A DNA stretch of 64,000 bases from Paraspadella gotoi (Eukaryota; Chaetognatha): positions 18,420,159-18,484,158 of the forward strand of contig CM119270.1 of the NCBI GenBank assembly GCA_051294375.1, in the 5' to 3' direction. The position numbers and the translations under genes were made by a program. The notes beneath the pieces were generated by a model. That model saw only the letters and a program-made list of their open reading frames with translations, made no database searches and was not told the DNA's origin. Of this stretch, positions 60,904 through 64,000 are shown piece after piece. Positions within the stretch are counted from its first letter, which is position 1; each line of letters starts with the position of its first letter.

Positions 60904-61226
60904 TATTCCAATGTGTTGCGCCGCATTACTTTTATTTTTATTCTCTTATCCTTCGGATTTTCGTTTATATACGACACGCTCTGCATCGTAATCCCATCTT
61001 TTATTCCTTAAAGTTTATAACATTTATTTAAAAACAAAAAGGTGGCGCAAGTAGTCGCTTATATATAGTTTCAACTTTCAACTAATGAGAAACGAACTAT
61101 AGGCAAGTTATAAGCGTTTTCAACGATAAGTGCGGACAGACCGACGGACAGATGTACCGACCGACAGACAACCGACCAAAAAGTGACTTATAGAGTTGCC
61201 CCCGCTAGTACTCGCGGCACAACTAA
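60904..61226 (+). repeat. MITE-like dispersed repeat, copy 3
   Basis: Full-length relative of the copy at 47086-47412, with the same start (TTCCAATGTGTTGCGCCGCA), middle (TTTTATTCCTTA, GGTGGCGC/GGCGGTGC) and end (CTATAGGCAAGTTATAAGCG, GGACAGACCGACGGACAGAT, GACTTATAGAGTTGCCCCCG). Confidence 0.75.
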
Positions 61227-61229
61227 AAA

Positions 61230-62460
61230 ATGGAAAAAGCAAAAAAAGTGAATCGATATCAGGAAAGAGAAAAGTTGAAGCGATTCTTCTTCGTGGAATA
61301 AAATGCAAAACCCAAAAAAAAACTTCAGCTTGGAAAGGTGATTAAGCCTAAGATTAAGATTAAGATTAGAATTAAGATTAAGATAAAACAAAAGGAGATT
61401 AAATAAAGAAGGATGATTATATAAATATTAATCCATTAATCTTTAATTATTTTACAAAGTGAGGATAAAACCTCGAGAAAATAAATCAAAAGTTAAACGA
61501 AAGATACTAACAAAAGATATAAATATTTGCAGAGTTCAATCAACCGAGCTTGTTGGTTGGCGACCGTTGACTCTGTCGAAAGACCGCAATTACTTTTTTT
61601 TTTAGCTCGGCTACTGACGCGCTTCTATAGAAGAATTATCGGTTGGTCGGTCAGTTTATCGATTTTATTTTGAAACTTCGTAACATTCATAACAGAGAGA
61701 ATGAAACTGAAATGAATTTCTATACAGAAGCGATGGAGGTGAGGGGGCCGGTGGGGAAAGGGTGACGAACATGAAACGAAACCAGCGTTGGTATCAGATT
61801 AATATTAGTATTTATTGTCTTTTTGTTTTAAGTTTCAAGCTCGCTACTAAAACCTTTAGAACTTCATCAAGATAAAGAGATATCGCCAGTGAAAGGTTCG
61901 GCAGGATGGCGCTAAATGCTCGAAGGTGCCATGTAGCATGTCGTTTATGGGGCTCTCTTTTCCGAGAGTCTCCCATTTTTGATCGTTTTTCCCAAAATTT
62001 TATTTTAATTTTAATATTGAATTCTAATATATTTTTAAACTAATAAATCTATAGAGATATTGTCATTGCTCTTTTGCTTTTTCTATAGTTTTTTCATAGC
62101 TCTGATAGAGTTCGCTTTTTGCTTACTTTCCCTCCACTTTTCTCTTCTAGTTCAAAGATGTAGACTATTGGCTTCTTACCTGTCCACAAACGGCCTTTTT
62201 ACGACGGTAGTCAGCAAGTAGCCACGTCACTAATCACGTCACCTCTGTCACCATTTTCAGATAGACTTTAGTCAGAGGGCTAAGAGCCCTCAACGAAGCC
62301 ACAAGACCGGACTTGCGGTTGCTATGAACTGGGCTACAGGCCCTTCGGACTTGCGGTCTTACGAAGTGGACGACGCTGTAGACTGACGCCAGCTTCCTGC
62401 TACTCCAAGTTGTGGCGCGATGGGGCGGAAGATGAAGGGACTCCCGGCAGAGCGGGCAAA
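61230..62460. other. No gene supported
   Basis: Includes a short AAGATTAAGATTAAG tandem (61345-61385) and a moderately GC-rich stretch 62160-62460 with a repeated GGACTTGCGGT (about 62311 and 62348). I could not assign an exon or element. Confidence 0.45.
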
Positions 62461-62740
62461 CTCTCTGACAAAATCAATCCCTAAACTAATCCTAAACCCT
62501 CATTTAATTCNNNNNNNNNNNNNNNNNNNNNNNNNTTCTGAGCCCTAACTCTTACGCCTTATAAATTGATTTTTTGACCCTAACCTTAAATACTAGTTCC
62601 TAACCCAAATGCTAACCTAATAACAAAGGGAAACAAAGTCCTTCATCTTCAATAATTAATCTAATCCTTAACCTTTAACCCTAATCTTTAATAGAAAATT
62701 CAGAATTTAAGATAAAAATGGGTCGTTCTTGGAAAATAAG
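62461..62740. repeat. Degenerate telomere-like block with cap
   Basis: CCTAAACTAATCCTAAACCC-type repeats, interrupted by a 25 N gap (62511-62535), end in CAGAATTTAAG...ATGGGTCGTTCTTGGAAAATAAGG, the same cap as at 12990-13015. Confidence 0.75.
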
Positions 62741-62762
62741 GCCGCTTATTGTTGCTACAAAG

Positions 62763-64000
62763 CTACGTGCCATTGTGCCAGGTCCGCGAAGACCACGGGC
62801 GCTGTCGTCGCGCACAAACCAAGGGCTTGTCTCTTGGGTTACCTAGGGGGAGTCAACACTCGACACGTGTCACGAAGGCGTTTCGAAAACGTGGCGTATT
62901 TTGCTACGGCGTGACAACGACGGGGCGTGTCCGTTTCGGATCCAGAGATAAAAAAAAAACACAGGAAGAAGCGAAGGAAAACGAGAAATCGATTTGAGTC
63001 GCAATCTGTCGTACTTGTTTCCGGTCGCTCACGTCCGCCCCCATTCCAATCCCCCCCGACAGCCGTGCCGGTCTTCCCGTTATTCTTTCCTTCTTTTTTC
63101 CTTTTTTCCTTTTCCTTTCTTCCCTCTATTTGCTGATCACCGCGTTTTTTTCGACATCGACGTTCGCCTCCAACAAACAACAACGCAAAAAACAACGAAA
63201 GCGACAGCGTCAGCGGAGTCAGGAGAAGAACAGCAGAATCAGCGTAAGTGCTCGCGATTTCGGTCACGTTTCTTCGCTCCTCAACTCGGAAGAGCAGACG
63301 TCGGTTCGAGACGTCTGCGAATTGAGATCGTGGCGCCGGCGTTATTTAGTGAAATACCATGTTTATTTCACCATATTTTATTCAAGTCTAATATTTCGAA
63401 GAGTGTCTAGTTAAAGGGTAAAAATTTTTTTTGGTAAGACTTAGCGAATATAAAGTATATTTATAAATATATATTTCAACAGGTTCGCGTTGTTTAAAAA
63501 AAAACGTACGATTTCCGAAAAAAAAAAACCTTTTTCTAACCCCAACCCCGAATTTTATATTTCGGATTCAGAAAAAAGATTAATTTTCATTTATTATAAT
63601 TGCAAACTGGAAAAGAACTCTGTATTCATTTCACGAGGTGGTCGTTATCGTGCGAATGGTTCTCGATATGAAATGAATATGAAAAGAAATGGAAGAGAAA
63701 GGAGAGAGCGAACAGTCGAAGAGGGGGGGGTCGGGGGGGGGTCGAGGGGGGGGGTCGGGGGGGGGGAGAACTGGGGAGGAAACGCACGATTAAACCGTGG
63801 CTGAGACCTTGAAATATTTAAATCGTCTAACAGATTTAAAAACTGTTTTTTTAAATTCATCAAACCGCAATACTACGTGCCATTGTGCCAGGTCGCGATG
63901 ACCACGGGACGCTGGTCCGTCGCCGCACAAACCAAGGGGCTTGTCTCTTGGGCGTTACCTAGGGGGAGTCAACACTCGACACGTGTCACGAAGGGCGTTT
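62763..64000. repeat. Direct repeat pair (121 and 128 bp) 1.1 kb apart
   Basis: CTACGTGCCATTGTGCCAGG opens both 62763-62883 and 63873-64000. They share CACAAACCAAGG-GGCTTGTC, TACCTAGGGGGAGTCAACAC and a perfect palindrome GACACGTGTC, and end ACGAAGG(G)CGTTT. Differences are mostly one-base indels. The second copy touches the window end and may continue. The interval between (62884-63872) holds GC-moderate DNA with a donor-like CAGC|GTAAGTG at 63243 but no gene I can support. Confidence 0.85.
63721..63770 (+). repeat. G-run cluster, possible G-quadruplex
   Basis: Four G runs of 8 to 10, separated by TC, TCGA and TC, within 50 bp on the plus strand. It fits a very stable intramolecular G-quadruplex pattern. 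Confidence 0.8.

Overview
This is eukaryotic DNA: intron-containing genes, very little coding sequence, long (GA)n/(CT)n tracts, degenerate interstitial telomere-like blocks, MITE-like repeats and many N gaps. The best-supported gene resembles the vertebrate p140Cap (SRCIN1) / sickle tail (KIAA1217) coiled-coil family in a form I take to be protostome. The repeat profile suggests an invertebrate, perhaps an arthropod, but I cannot name the species.

The main gene runs on the minus strand across most of the window. I could assemble it by hand because every splice phase agrees: a partial exon at 56.65-56.80 kb, then 52.90-53.08, 26.40-26.59, 23.86-24.04, 23.50-23.63, 18.15-18.30, 16.74-16.99, 13.11-13.27, 10.95-11.14, 7.67-9.64 and 6.70-7.39 kb, ending in TGA at 6702-6704. 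The 26.6-18.1 kb exons encode the conserved AIP3/Bud6-like coiled-coil core. The last two exons encode a long low-complexity tail rich in Pro, Gln, Ser, Ala and Thr. The 5' end is not identified. At the left edge a separate minus-strand gene begins (ATG at 144) and runs off the window. Three weaker plus-strand exon candidates are at 500, 3757 and 54144.

The largest structural feature is a giant imperfect inverted repeat: 18.48-37.27 kb (left arm) mirrors 37.80-46.63 kb (right arm). The right arm carries plus-strand, frameshifted copies of three core exons. The arms differ by many one-base indels and by several large insertions in the left arm. One of these is a clean 5.46 kb element bounded by TTAA whose empty site is preserved in the right arm. 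Its ends, TTAAGGGG, fit the T2/Kolobok type. It contains a second element with ~135 bp terminal inverted repeats, a tRNA-like SINE and a ~490 bp hairpin. Much of the palindrome, including nearby tandem duplications at N gaps, may be unresolved haplotypes or noisy long-read assembly rather than chromosome structure.

By region: 0-6.7 kb, AT-rich intergenic DNA with a 71 bp tandem repeat and a ~210 bp diverged satellite; 6.7-18.3 kb, the 3' half of the gene; 18.5-46.6 kb, the inverted repeat; 46.6-57 kb, gap-rich DNA with the upstream exons; 57-64 kb, minisatellites, MITE-like copies, a telomere-like block and a 1.1 kb-spaced direct duplication, with no convincing gene.
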